From contig JAMWCD010000001.1 in the NCBI GenBank assembly GCA_023818965.1, positions 1-64,000 on the forward strand: DNA of 64,000 nucleotides, written 5' to 3'. Of this stretch, positions 53,480 through 60,922 are shown one piece after another. The translations under genes and the position numbers were made by a program. The stretch is from Candidatus Omnitrophota bacterium (GTDB taxonomy: Bacteria; Ratteibacteria; UBA8468; B48-G9; DTJG01). The first letter of the stretch is position 1. Each line of letters starts with the position of its first letter. Under the pieces are notes generated by a model that ran no database searches, was not told the origin of the DNA, and saw nothing but the letters and a program-made list of their open reading frames with translations.

Positions 53480-54916
53480 TTACCATTTTGTTTGAAATCC
53501 TGCAATAAATTCAAAAGGTCTTCCTTTAAATAATGGAGCTTCCTGGTAACTGGTGCCAAAGATATTGTTAAATTTGAAAAACATCTTTACATCCTTTGAT
53601 ATGTCGTATGAAATCAAGGATGAAAATATTGTGTAACTACCAATTTTTTTTGTTCCAAAAATTTGTTTTCCTGTATATTTTAATTCAAATTCTGGTTTGA
53701 ATTTTCCAGCATTAAAACCTGCCCTGATATAACCAGTATCATCAGGAAAACCTGATTTTGTTTTATCACGGTTGAAAGATGTATAATCTCCTTCAATATA
53801 GAATGCCTCTAATTTCTTTGTAATATTTATGTTGAGCATTGTGAATGCATTGTCTTTCAATACAACAGGTTGATAAATATTATCATTGTCGGGATCCTGC
53901 CACTGGTATGCCACGCTTTCATATCCTGCGAGTGCTTTAATTTTAAATTGTATGCCAACTGTTTTCCATGAAACTTCTGAAAAGATCGAATAATTTTCTT
54001 CTGGTTGTAAAAAAACATTTTTCATCTCAAGATATGGCGATTCTGCAATATCCTTTGAGAATTCAAAAAATGAAAAATTGCTTGAAGCACCAAACAAAAA
54101 TTTTGTGTCTTGTTTTTCAATTAAAAAATATGCAGACGGCAAAATTTTTGTCTGCTGCCCGATTGTTTTCAGGGCAAGGTCTGTTTGAAAATGTTCCTTT
54201 CTATAAGTTCCTGATAGTTCAAGAATTCTGTTTCCCTTTCCTGCAAAACTGTTATAGCCAATTTCTCCACCAACAACAAAATCTCCACAGAATTTTTTTA
54301 CTTTTACATACTCATTTAATTCCTCAAGTTTTGAAAGTGTGTTTTTTTCAATAACTGTATTCACTTCAAACATATCATTTTTGAAAAACAAATCTGTACC
54401 TGCCATTACTGTATGTTTTTTTCTTCTGGCAGATGATAAGTCAATTTGTGGTATTTCTTTCAGGCAGTTGTAATAATCAAAATTGAGAATAAGGTTTTCT
54501 GTGATGGGTTTTTTTATGTTTGTTTGAAAGATTACTGTTCTATCATGACTTCTGAAAGAATTGTCATTGACTGCAGAAAAATAACCATCCCATTGGAAAG
54601 ATTTTAATGAAAAAACAGAACCAGTGTATCCAAATTTACCTGCAAAAAAAGAAAATTCGTAAAAAATTTTTTTCTCCTGCTGGGATTGCTCAATGTTTTT
54701 TTGTTGTTGTGGTATTGTTTTAAATTTTATATACTGCTCAGGAACTTTTTTTGTTTCAGGAAATTTTATGTAAATTTCGTGAGAGTAGGGTAGAATCGGT
54801 GTTTTATAAGTACTTTTGTCTTCTCCAGTGATAATTGCTTCAGGAATATTTATATCCTGTGCGAAAATGATTCTGGAAGACATAAGAAGGAAAATTGTTA
54901 TACACAGTTGTTTCAT
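53480..54916 (-). CDS. Outer-membrane beta-barrel, TonB-receptor-like but without plug
   Basis: This 478-residue exported protein has a signal peptide (residues 1-20, ending IFAQ). A short N-terminal stretch (INIPEAIITGEDKS) that could serve as a TonB box comes next, then about 20 amphipathic beta-strands. The C-terminus (MFFKFNNIFGTSYQEAP, then FEFIAGFQTKW with terminal aromatic residue) matches TonB-dependent receptors. No plug domain of 100-150 residues is present. The ATG at 54916 overlaps the TPR gene stop (ATGA); a longer start at 54964 lies within that gene. It is followed by exbB. Confidence 0.7.
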   Translation of the reverse strand: MKQLCITIFLLMSSRIIFAQDINIPEAIITGEDKSTYKTPILPYSHEIYIKFPETKKVPEQYIKFKTIPQQQKNIEQSQQEKKIFYEFSFFAGKFGYTGSVFSLKSFQWDGYFSAVNDNSFRSHDRTVIFQTNIKKPITENLILNFDYYNCLKEIPQIDLSSARRKKHTVMAGTDLFFKNDMFEVNTVIEKNTLSKLEELNEYVKVKKFCGDFVVGGEIGYNSFAGKGNRILELSGTYRKEHFQTDLALKTIGQQTKILPSAYFLIEKQDTKFLFGASSNFSFFEFSKDIAESPYLEMKNVFLQPEENYSIFSEVSWKTVGIQFKIKALAGYESVAYQWQDPDNDNIYQPVVLKDNAFTMLNINITKKLEAFYIEGDYTSFNRDKTKSGFPDDTGYIRAGFNAGKFKPEFELKYTGKQIFGTKKIGSYTIFSSLISYDISKDVKMFFKFNNIFGTSYQEAPLFKGRPFEFIAGFQTKW

Positions 54917-56559
54917 CTTCCTGTTTTGTATTTTGCCATCATTGCCTGCGCTTTTTGTGCCCATACTGTTTTTGGAAATAAGGTCAAAAGTTTCACATAG
55001 TATATTTGCGCTTCTTTGATCATGGATTTTTTCAGATTAATGTCAATAAGCAGAAAAAGGGCTTCAGGAGCAAAAGGACTTTTTTTATCAATTTCTTTTA
55101 GCATCTTTTCACTGTCCTGGTAATTTCCATTGAGATAAAGGATTTTGGCATTGAGAAACATTAATTCAGGGTTTTTCTTTGTTTCAAATTTTTTCAAATA
55201 CCCCATAGCTTCTTCAGTTTTTCCTGTGTCTATGATTTCATTAATGAACATAATTCCTTCTGTGAGAATGAAATTATCTTCAGGATATTTTTTTAACATT
55301 GTGTCAAAAATATTTTTCATCATCTCTCTGTTTTCTTTTTCTCTGTAAAAATTGTACATAATTTTAAGGGTTTCAATTGAGAAAGGATAATCAGGATTTT
55401 CTTTAAACAATTGTTCCCAGGTATTCACTGCACTGTCAATCTGATCATTGTTGTAAAATGCAGTCCCGAGAATATTCATAATATCCTGGTCATGTTTTTG
55501 TTTAAGGTATTCAGAAAAGATTTCTATGGTTTTTTTATAATTTTTCTGGTTGAAATAAATGTATCCCAGTTGCAATTTTGTCCTCAAAAGAATTTCTTCA
55601 TTTTTCGTTGTTTCAAGTAATTTATTATACCAGGTAATGGCTTCATCTTTTTTATCCTCAAGTTCTGCGATTTTACCAAGTTCCCAAAGCGAGCGAAGTA
55701 AAATATCACTGTTTGTGGTTTTTAGAAGTCCTGAAAGAATTTTTCTCGCTTCCTTATACTTCATGTTTCTTTTGTAAATTAAGGAAGTTTGAAATTTTGC
55801 CCATTCTGCCTGCTCTGATCTGGGAAATCTTGCAATTATTTCATCATAATATTTTTGGCTCTCAGCGTATTTTTTCAAATTGAAGAGGCAATCTCCAAGT
55901 TTTAAAAGTATTTCGGGTTCAAGTTTATGATTTTTAAAAAAGGCAATAGCAGAAGTGAATTTTTTTTCGGCTAATTCAAAATTATTTTTTTGATAAAGAA
56001 CAAGTCCCTGATAATATAAGATTTCTCTTACAATATCGGTTTCATTGAAAACCTGTTCCATATGGTTCAATGTATTTTCTGCTTTCCCATAATCTCCTGA
56101 CTGTAAGAGTTTTCCCATTTCGTTCAAAAGCATATATCCGAGATTTTTTTCTATTTCAGGATCCCTGCCACCTGCAGCAATCTCATTTCTATAATTTTCC
56201 CACGCTTCAAATGGCATGTTCAGGAACATCTGAATGATTATTATGTATTTTCTAACTTCTTTGTTGTATGTAGAATTCGGGAACTTTTTTAATAGTTGTT
56301 CAAATTTTGTCAGTGATTCCTGATATTTTTTGAGTTTCAGGAGATTGATTCCATAAAGAAACAACGCATAGTCGTTTTTTTCTGCTTCTGGCTGGGTAAA
56401 ATATTTATTAAGGAATTCAATGGACAGTTCGTAAAGACCCTCATTGAATGCGACAGCAGCGCAAGAAAAAGCATCATCCTCATCAACAATTCTTTGAGGT
56501 AAAGCGAGGTTTGATAACAACAAGCATGCTGTTATCAGAATCCCGATTTTTTTTCTCAC
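54913..56559 (-). CDS. Periplasmic TPR-repeat protein
   Basis: This is a 548-residue exported protein built almost entirely of TPR-like helix pairs (for example YALFLYGINLLKLKKYQESL, ILLKLGDCLFNLKKYAESQK and LQLGYIYFNQKNYKKTI). The signal peptide begins RKKIGILITACLLLSNLALPQ. A 10-codon longer ATG start at 56589 would lie inside the cold-shock gene's terminator, so GTG at 56559 is preferred, although no ribosome site is visible. It overlaps the barrel gene by ATGA and may be a periplasmic partner of the barrel. Confidence 0.75.
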   Translation of the reverse strand: MRKKIGILITACLLLSNLALPQRIVDEDDAFSCAAVAFNEGLYELSIEFLNKYFTQPEAEKNDYALFLYGINLLKLKKYQESLTKFEQLLKKFPNSTYNKEVRKYIIIIQMFLNMPFEAWENYRNEIAAGGRDPEIEKNLGYMLLNEMGKLLQSGDYGKAENTLNHMEQVFNETDIVREILYYQGLVLYQKNNFELAEKKFTSAIAFFKNHKLEPEILLKLGDCLFNLKKYAESQKYYDEIIARFPRSEQAEWAKFQTSLIYKRNMKYKEARKILSGLLKTTNSDILLRSLWELGKIAELEDKKDEAITWYNKLLETTKNEEILLRTKLQLGYIYFNQKNYKKTIEIFSEYLKQKHDQDIMNILGTAFYNNDQIDSAVNTWEQLFKENPDYPFSIETLKIMYNFYREKENREMMKNIFDTMLKKYPEDNFILTEGIMFINEIIDTGKTEEAMGYLKKFETKKNPELMFLNAKILYLNGNYQDSEKMLKEIDKKSPFAPEALFLLIDINLKKSMIKEAQIYYVKLLTLFPKTVWAQKAQAMMAKYKTGR

Positions 56560-56566
56560 TGATTTA

Positions 56567-56594
56567 AGGGAAAGGGGGGTGCAGTGCACCCCCC
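56567..56594 (-). terminator. Rho-independent terminator of the cold-shock gene
   Basis: Read on the minus strand, GGGGGGTGCA and TGCACCCCCC (56574-56594) form a near-perfect palindrome followed by TTTCCCTT. It begins 15 bp after the cold-shock gene stop. Its location argues against the ATG at 56589 as start of the downstream TPR gene. Confidence 0.8.
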
Positions 56595-56609
56595 TGGGTG
56601 ATGTTTGGC

Positions 56610-56816
56610 TTACAGTTTTACCACGTTTGTGGCCTGGAGCCCTTTCTTACCCTGAACTACTTCAAATTCAACGGTGGCGCCTTCTTCAAGCGTCTTATAT
56701 CCATTTCCCACAATTGCTGTGTAATGGACAAAGACATCCTCACCGTTTTCTCGTTCAACAAAGCCATATCCTTTGGCATTGTTGAACCACTTCACCTTCC
56801 CCTTCTCCTTCGCCAT
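56610..56816 (-). CDS. csp: Cold-shock domain protein (CspA family)
   Basis: This 68-residue single cold-shock domain has RNP1-like [16 protein letters not shown] and RNP2-like DVFVHYTAI, the single-stranded nucleic-acid binding motifs. It acts as an RNA chaperone. AAAAGGAGGA lies upstream, preceded by a two-part RNA hairpin at 56831-56873. It has its own terminator, so it is largely a single-gene unit. Whether it is truly cold-induced cannot be told. Confidence 0.96.
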   Translation of the reverse strand: MAKEKGKVKWFNNAKGYGFVERENGEDVFVHYTAIVGNGYKTLEEGATVEFEVVQGKKGLQATNVVKL

Positions 56817-56830
56817 GCTATCCTCCTTTT

Positions 56831-56873
56831 ATCTCCGCAAAATCTTTAGCCGTTGTTTCGGCTGTACGGAGAT
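56831..56873 (-). promoter_or_regulatory. Structured leader of the cold-shock mRNA
   Basis: On the minus strand an outer 7-bp stem ATCTCCG/CGGAGAT (56867-56873 with 56831-56837) encloses an inner 5-bp stem AGCCG/CGGCT (56859-56863 with 56848-56852). The ribosome site (56821-56830) begins right after the outer stem. A role in temperature-dependent translation is inferred from its position only. Confidence 0.5.
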
Positions 56874-56916
56874 TAATTTTTCTGTTGAAAGAAATTTCGT
56901 AAACACAGATTTATTC

Positions 56917-57027
56917 CTATTTGGTTGAACTTGAGGACTTACCTTGCGGATGAAGATCTAAACTCAATGTACAACCGGCTAATCCAATCAAAGAAAGCAT
57001 TATAATAACCAAAAAAAACTTTTTCAT
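56917..57027 (-). CDS. Very small lipoprotein (36 residues)
   Basis: A 36-codon gene encodes MKKFFLVIIMLSLIGLAGC followed by 17 hydrophilic residues rich in Ser and Lys. LAGC is a canonical lipobox, so the mature lipopeptide of about 18 residues would be anchored in the membrane. GGAGG lies 3 bp from the start, and a TTGACA-N16-TAGAAT promoter is upstream. No homologue is recognised. Entericidin-like or small envelope lipoproteins have similar size; function is unknown. Confidence 0.75.
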   Translation of the reverse strand: MKKFFLVIIMLSLIGLAGCTLSLDLHPQGKSSSSTK

Positions 57028-57044
57028 TAATCCTCCAACATCAT

Positions 57045-57072
57045 ATTCTAACACATATTTTTTTTGTGTCAA
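57045..57072 (-). promoter_or_regulatory. Promoter of the small lipoprotein gene
   Basis: Minus-strand TTGACA (57067-57072) and TAGAAT (57045-57050) are 16 bp apart, directly after the YHS gene stop, with the lipoprotein start 18 bp downstream. It may also drive the cold-shock gene. Confidence 0.65.
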
Positions 57073-57080
57073 GTGGTGTT

Positions 57081-57239
57081 TCATCCTTTCAGGTTGATGT
57101 ATTTGTCAGGTTCTTTTTCAAACTTTGCTTTACATCTCGGGGAACAAAAGTAGAATGTTTTACCATCCTTTTCTACAACATTCTTTGTTGAATTTTTCAG
57201 CCATACTCTGCAAACAGGATCTTTGATTGTTTTCTTCAT
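57081..57239 (-). CDS. YHS-domain protein (52 residues)
   Basis: A short gene encodes one YHS/TRASH-type metal-binding domain. DPVCRVW gives the first Cys and YFCSPRCKAKF gives two more, followed by KEPDKYI, the normal end of such domains. These modules bind heavy-metal ions and occur free or fused to copper pumps. AAGGAG precedes the ATG, and a good promoter is at 57262-57290. Its target metal is unknown; no metal pump is adjacent. Confidence 0.8.
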   Translation of the reverse strand: MKKTIKDPVCRVWLKNSTKNVVEKDGKTFYFCSPRCKAKFEKEPDKYINLKG

Positions 57240-57261
57240 AACCTTTCTCCTTCTTTTTTTA

Positions 57262-57290
57262 ATTATACTTCATAATTTGAAACAAGTCAA
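57262..57290 (-). promoter_or_regulatory. Promoter of the YHS-domain gene
   Basis: Minus-strand TTGACT (57285-57290), 17-bp spacer and perfect TATAAT (57262-57267) lie 23 bp before the start codon. Confidence 0.8.
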
Positions 57291-57340
57291 ATTTTTTCTC
57301 ACATTTTCCAGAAATTTAAGGGAATATTGAAAACGGCTGT

Positions 57341-58183
57341 TTATGATAAAATCTCAACAAGTTTAATAATTTTATTAATTTCAATCTGATGGCTTCTCAT
57401 TGATGGTTCTATTTGCAGATGTTGAATAATCGCAAGGATATCTTTTTTGTCAATCCTGAATGAGGAAGAAAGAACGTTCAGGATATTCTTTCTTCTATGG
57501 ACAAAAATTTTTGGAACTGTCTCAAGAAATAATTTTTCGTCCTTAATCTGATATTCTAATTTTTCCTTCGGGGTTATTTTCATTACTACGGATTTCACAT
57601 CAGGCACAGGGAAAAAAACAGAACCAGGGATCCTATAACATATTGAGCAATTTGTAAAAACAGAGAAGAAAACTGACATATGATTAAAATTTTTATCACC
57701 TGGTATTGCCATAATTTTTAATGCAACATCTTCTGGTATCATTACAAGAGCAAAATTCCAGAACATTTTTAATTCAATAAGTTTAAAGAGAATTAGTGAA
57801 GCCACAGAATAAGGGAGATTTCCAGTAATTTTGACCTTTTCTTTGAGTGAACTGAAAAATTGTTCATCAAGTTTCAAAAAGTCATTGTTGATAATATGAA
57901 CATGGGAACAATTTTTCAATCGATTTTTCAAAATTTCAGCAATTTTTCTATCCTTTTCAACCGCATAGACGGTCCCACACTTTTCTGCAATAACTCCTGT
58001 TAATGCACCAAGTCCTGGACCAATCTCAACAACTATATCTTTTCTTGTGATGTCCGCAAATGAAAGAATTTTATCTCTTACATTTCTATCAATGAGAAAA
58101 TTCTGACCTAACTTTTTTTCTAAAACGATATTATTTTCTTTCAGGACCGCCAGAAGTTCCGTAAGAGTAAGAAATGTATCCAT
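57341..58183 (-). CDS. rsmA: 16S rRNA (adenine-N6,N6)-dimethyltransferase RsmA (KsgA)
   Basis: This 280-residue methyltransferase has KKLGQNFLID, SAM motif VVEIGPGLGALT, AVEKDRK, the catalytic NLPYSVAS (NLPYxxxS) and VFFPVPDVKSVV. It dimethylates two adjacent adenines near the 3' end of 16S rRNA during small-subunit assembly. It overlaps pdxA by 1 bp (TGATG). The rsmA-pdxA pairing with a surA-type gene also occurs in Proteobacteria. Confidence 0.96.
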   Translation of the reverse strand: MDTFLTLTELLAVLKENNIVLEKKLGQNFLIDRNVRDKILSFADITRKDIVVEIGPGLGALTGVIAEKCGTVYAVEKDRKIAEILKNRLKNCSHVHIINNDFLKLDEQFFSSLKEKVKITGNLPYSVASLILFKLIELKMFWNFALVMIPEDVALKIMAIPGDKNFNHMSVFFSVFTNCSICYRIPGSVFFPVPDVKSVVMKITPKEKLEYQIKDEKLFLETVPKIFVHRRKNILNVLSSSFRIDKKDILAIIQHLQIEPSMRSHQIEINKIIKLVEILS

Positions 58184-59163
58184 CAGTTGTTTTTTGCCAT
58201 TTTAATGGCAGTAAGGATTGCCTCTTTCATTGGTATAACATCTGCTTTACCAGTCCATGCAATATCAAATGCTGTTCCATGCCCTGGACTTGTTCTTATC
58301 CAGCCCGAAGCATTTACTGTAATATTAACCAGTTCTTCAAAAAACATTGTTTTTAGAACAATCATCGCCTGATCATGGTATAAAGATACAATAAGGTCAA
58401 AATCCTTATCGCTAATATTTTTCCTGAAAATAGCATCTGCTGGAAATGGTCCTGAGACAGAAAATCCATTTTGACGCAGTTTCTCCATTGCAGGGATAAT
58501 GATGTTATTTTCTTCATCGCCCATTGTTCCTGATTCTCCTGCATGGGGATTCAGACCACAGAAGCCAATACTCATATTTTTTATTTTGAAAAATTTTGCA
58601 ATGAATTCGGATGTAATTTTTGTAGACAAAAATAAATGTTCTACTGTGAGATGTTTCCAGATATCACGCATGGGAATGTGTACAGTGGTAAGTAGTACTT
58701 TAAGATTTTTAGTACCCATCAGCATATATGTTTTTTCTCCTGAAAATGAAGATAGTGCATCAGTATGTCCACTGTAGTGAATACCTGCAAGTTTCCAGGC
58801 AGTTTTTGAAATGGGTGCAGTAACAAGGCAATCAGCATATTGATTTGAAAGCAGTTGCCACGCTTTTTCAAAATATTTAAATGAAGCCATACCTGTAAGA
58901 TGATGATTTATTCCAGAAGGAAATTCAGTATTTTTTATGACACCTGTCTCAACAAAAAAAATTTCACCTGTTTTATCTTCAGTCCATCTTGTGATTTTTT
59001 TCTTTACATTGAAAAACTTTTTTACCCGCGATATGACTGGTTCATCTATGACAAGAATCGGAACAAATTTAACACCCTCATCAAGTAATTGGGATACCGC
59101 TTTGATGGATATTTCAGGACCAATTCCTGCAGGATCCCCTGTTGATATCAGTACACGAATCAT
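58183..59163 (-). CDS. pdxA: 4-hydroxythreonine-4-phosphate dehydrogenase PdxA
   Basis: This 326-residue enzyme is of vitamin B6 (PLP) synthesis by the deoxyxylulose-5-phosphate-dependent route. Signatures are STGDPAGIGPEI, and the metal-binding His residues in YSGHTDAL, SLYHDQAMIVLK and RTSPGHGTAFDIA. GLNPHAGE is also characteristic. Close PdxA2 relatives use other 4-carbon acid phosphates, so a different substrate is possible. Coupled to the chaperone gene upstream and rsmA downstream. Confidence 0.94.
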   Translation of the reverse strand: MIRVLISTGDPAGIGPEISIKAVSQLLDEGVKFVPILVIDEPVISRVKKFFNVKKKITRWTEDKTGEIFFVETGVIKNTEFPSGINHHLTGMASFKYFEKAWQLLSNQYADCLVTAPISKTAWKLAGIHYSGHTDALSSFSGEKTYMLMGTKNLKVLLTTVHIPMRDIWKHLTVEHLFLSTKITSEFIAKFFKIKNMSIGFCGLNPHAGESGTMGDEENNIIIPAMEKLRQNGFSVSGPFPADAIFRKNISDKDFDLIVSLYHDQAMIVLKTMFFEELVNITVNASGWIRTSPGHGTAFDIAWTGKADVIPMKEAILTAIKMAKNN

Positions 59164-60005
59164 TGATTGTAGTTTGTGAAAATCTTTTTTGAGATACTCT
59201 CATCAAATATTTTCACCGGGATACTTTGAAGAAGTTTGTTTATGTATTCTCTGTATGCTGTATTGACTTTTCCCTGATATATTTCCTGCCTTGCAATTTT
59301 ATATAATTGCTCAGGAGTATTGTCTCTTATTTCATAAACCAGATACACGATAAATTTCTCACTGCTTTTTACAATAACTGGTTTGTCCTTTCCTGCCTCA
59401 AGCAATTGAGATAGTAAAGAGGGGTCAATTTTACTGACGCTTATCCATCCTGTTGAATCCATTTCAGAAATTGCTGATTTGTTTTCTCTGATTTTTGAAA
59501 CAAATGTTTCTGCAGATGTAATATCATCAAAAGTTTTTCTGAGTAAGAAAATCTGTTTTTCTTTTGGCATTTTACTCATTCGGTCTGCAATTTCTACTGG
59601 CGAAATGTGAATTCCGCTGTAAATTTTCTGGGCAACAAGTTTTTCACTTCTTATCTGGTCAGCAAGAATTTCTCTGTACTGATTAACTGTTAAACCATTT
59701 TCTTTAATGAAAGAGAGAAAATCAACATTCCTTTTCTTCCACTCATTGACGATAAGGTCTAATCTGTTGTCAATTTCTTCTTTGCTGACAAAAATATTTT
59801 CTTTTTTTGCCTGAATAATAAGAAGGTTTTCTTCAATCAATTGAAGTAGTGCTTCTTCAAAAGATATTCCTCTTGTCTGCGCCCGTTCTTTTACATCATT
59901 TTCCCATATGATTCTCTTTCCAACTGTTGCAATGGTCGTATCTGTACCACAATAAAGGCACGTAATAAATCCAAAAAGTAAAAATAAAAGGTATTTCTTT
60001 TTCAT
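59160..60005 (-). CDS. SurA-N-like periplasmic chaperone without parvulin domain
   Basis: This 281-residue exported protein has a signal peptide ending near the Cys in LYCGTD (possible but not canonical lipobox), then a SurA-type N-terminal chaperone core (IATVGKRIIWENDVKERAQ; LLQLIEENLLIIQAKKENI; VNQYREILADQIRSEKL). The region where parvulin would lie is short and lacks the typical GGDLG motif. It assists outer-membrane protein folding, probably together with the PpiC protein encoded next to it (overlap of 4 bp). Confidence 0.78.
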   Translation of the reverse strand: MKKKYLLFLLFGFITCLYCGTDTTIATVGKRIIWENDVKERAQTRGISFEEALLQLIEENLLIIQAKKENIFVSKEEIDNRLDLIVNEWKKRNVDFLSFIKENGLTVNQYREILADQIRSEKLVAQKIYSGIHISPVEIADRMSKMPKEKQIFLLRKTFDDITSAETFVSKIRENKSAISEMDSTGWISVSKIDPSLLSQLLEAGKDKPVIVKSSEKFIVYLVYEIRDNTPEQLYKIARQEIYQGKVNTAYREYINKLLQSIPVKIFDESISKKIFTNYNQ

Positions 60006-60922
60006 AACTGCTTCAATTTTTCGCTATATCTGATAATTTTTGATTCATTTTTTATCTGGTTGACATAAGTATTGAGTAGTTGTGTTCGTTTCTGGTTTAT
60101 CAAAATTTGTTTAATTGTTGGTGTTGCTTCTTCAAGGGTTTGTAAATGTGCTGGTTGTTTTTCTCCTATTTTTATGATGTGATAACCCTGGTCTGTTCTT
60201 ACAACTTTTTCAAGAACACTGTTGGGTTTCATTGAGAAAAGAATTTCTTCAAGTTCTGGCATCAATTGACCTCGTGATATCATACCAAGGTCTCCACCTT
60301 TATCTTTTGAAGGACTTATTGATTCCTTTTTTGCTATCTCAGAAAAATCCTCGCCACTGGAAATTCTATTAAGGATATTTCTTGCCTCTTCTTCTGTGGC
60401 AACAACAATTTCATACAGATGAACTCTTTCAGGAACAAGAAAGTCCTTGAGATTGTTGTTATAGTAATTTTTTATCTCGTCCTGAGAAATGTCTGCCTTG
60501 CTCAACACCTGGTCTGCAAGAAATTCTTTGATGAGAAGGTCGTTTTTGTAATTCTCAATGGCTTTTTTGATTTCCTTGCTGTACTTCCTTTCAAATTTTT
60601 TTGCTTTTTGCATCAGAAGACGTTCTCCAATATAATCCTCCAACGCCTGTTGCGGAAACTGTTTAACATATTGTTGATAAAATTCAGGGTATGATGAAAT
60701 TTTTTGTTTTAATGCTGATAGGGTGATAATTTCTCCGTTTACAATTGCTACAGCATTTTTTTTCAAATACTGTCTATAAGCAATGTTTGAAGCCACTACA
60801 ATGACTGCAATGACCACGATAGTGATCAATGCCTTTTTCCTTTTCTTTCTATCAACAAAACAATTTTTTGTTCTTTCAATAAATTTTTTCCAGCAATTTT
60901 TTACATTTTCTTTTATTTTCAC
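60002..60922 (-). CDS. Membrane-anchored PpiC-type peptidyl-prolyl isomerase
   Basis: This 306-residue protein has a basic N-terminus, one membrane helix (ALITIVVIAVIVVASNIAY, about residues 29-47), a SurA-like helical part and a parvulin domain (VHLYEIVVATEEEA; SPSKDKGGDLGMISRGQLMPELE; TDQGYHIIKIGE). It catalyses prolyl isomerisation in the periplasm. It overlaps the gspK gene and the chaperone gene by 4 bp, linking secretion and folding functions. Confidence 0.9.
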   Translation of the reverse strand: MKIKENVKNCWKKFIERTKNCFVDRKKRKKALITIVVIAVIVVASNIAYRQYLKKNAVAIVNGEIITLSALKQKISSYPEFYQQYVKQFPQQALEDYIGERLLMQKAKKFERKYSKEIKKAIENYKNDLLIKEFLADQVLSKADISQDEIKNYYNNNLKDFLVPERVHLYEIVVATEEEARNILNRISSGEDFSEIAKKESISPSKDKGGDLGMISRGQLMPELEEILFSMKPNSVLEKVVRTDQGYHIIKIGEKQPAHLQTLEEATPTIKQILINQKRTQLLNTYVNQIKNESKIIRYSEKLKQL

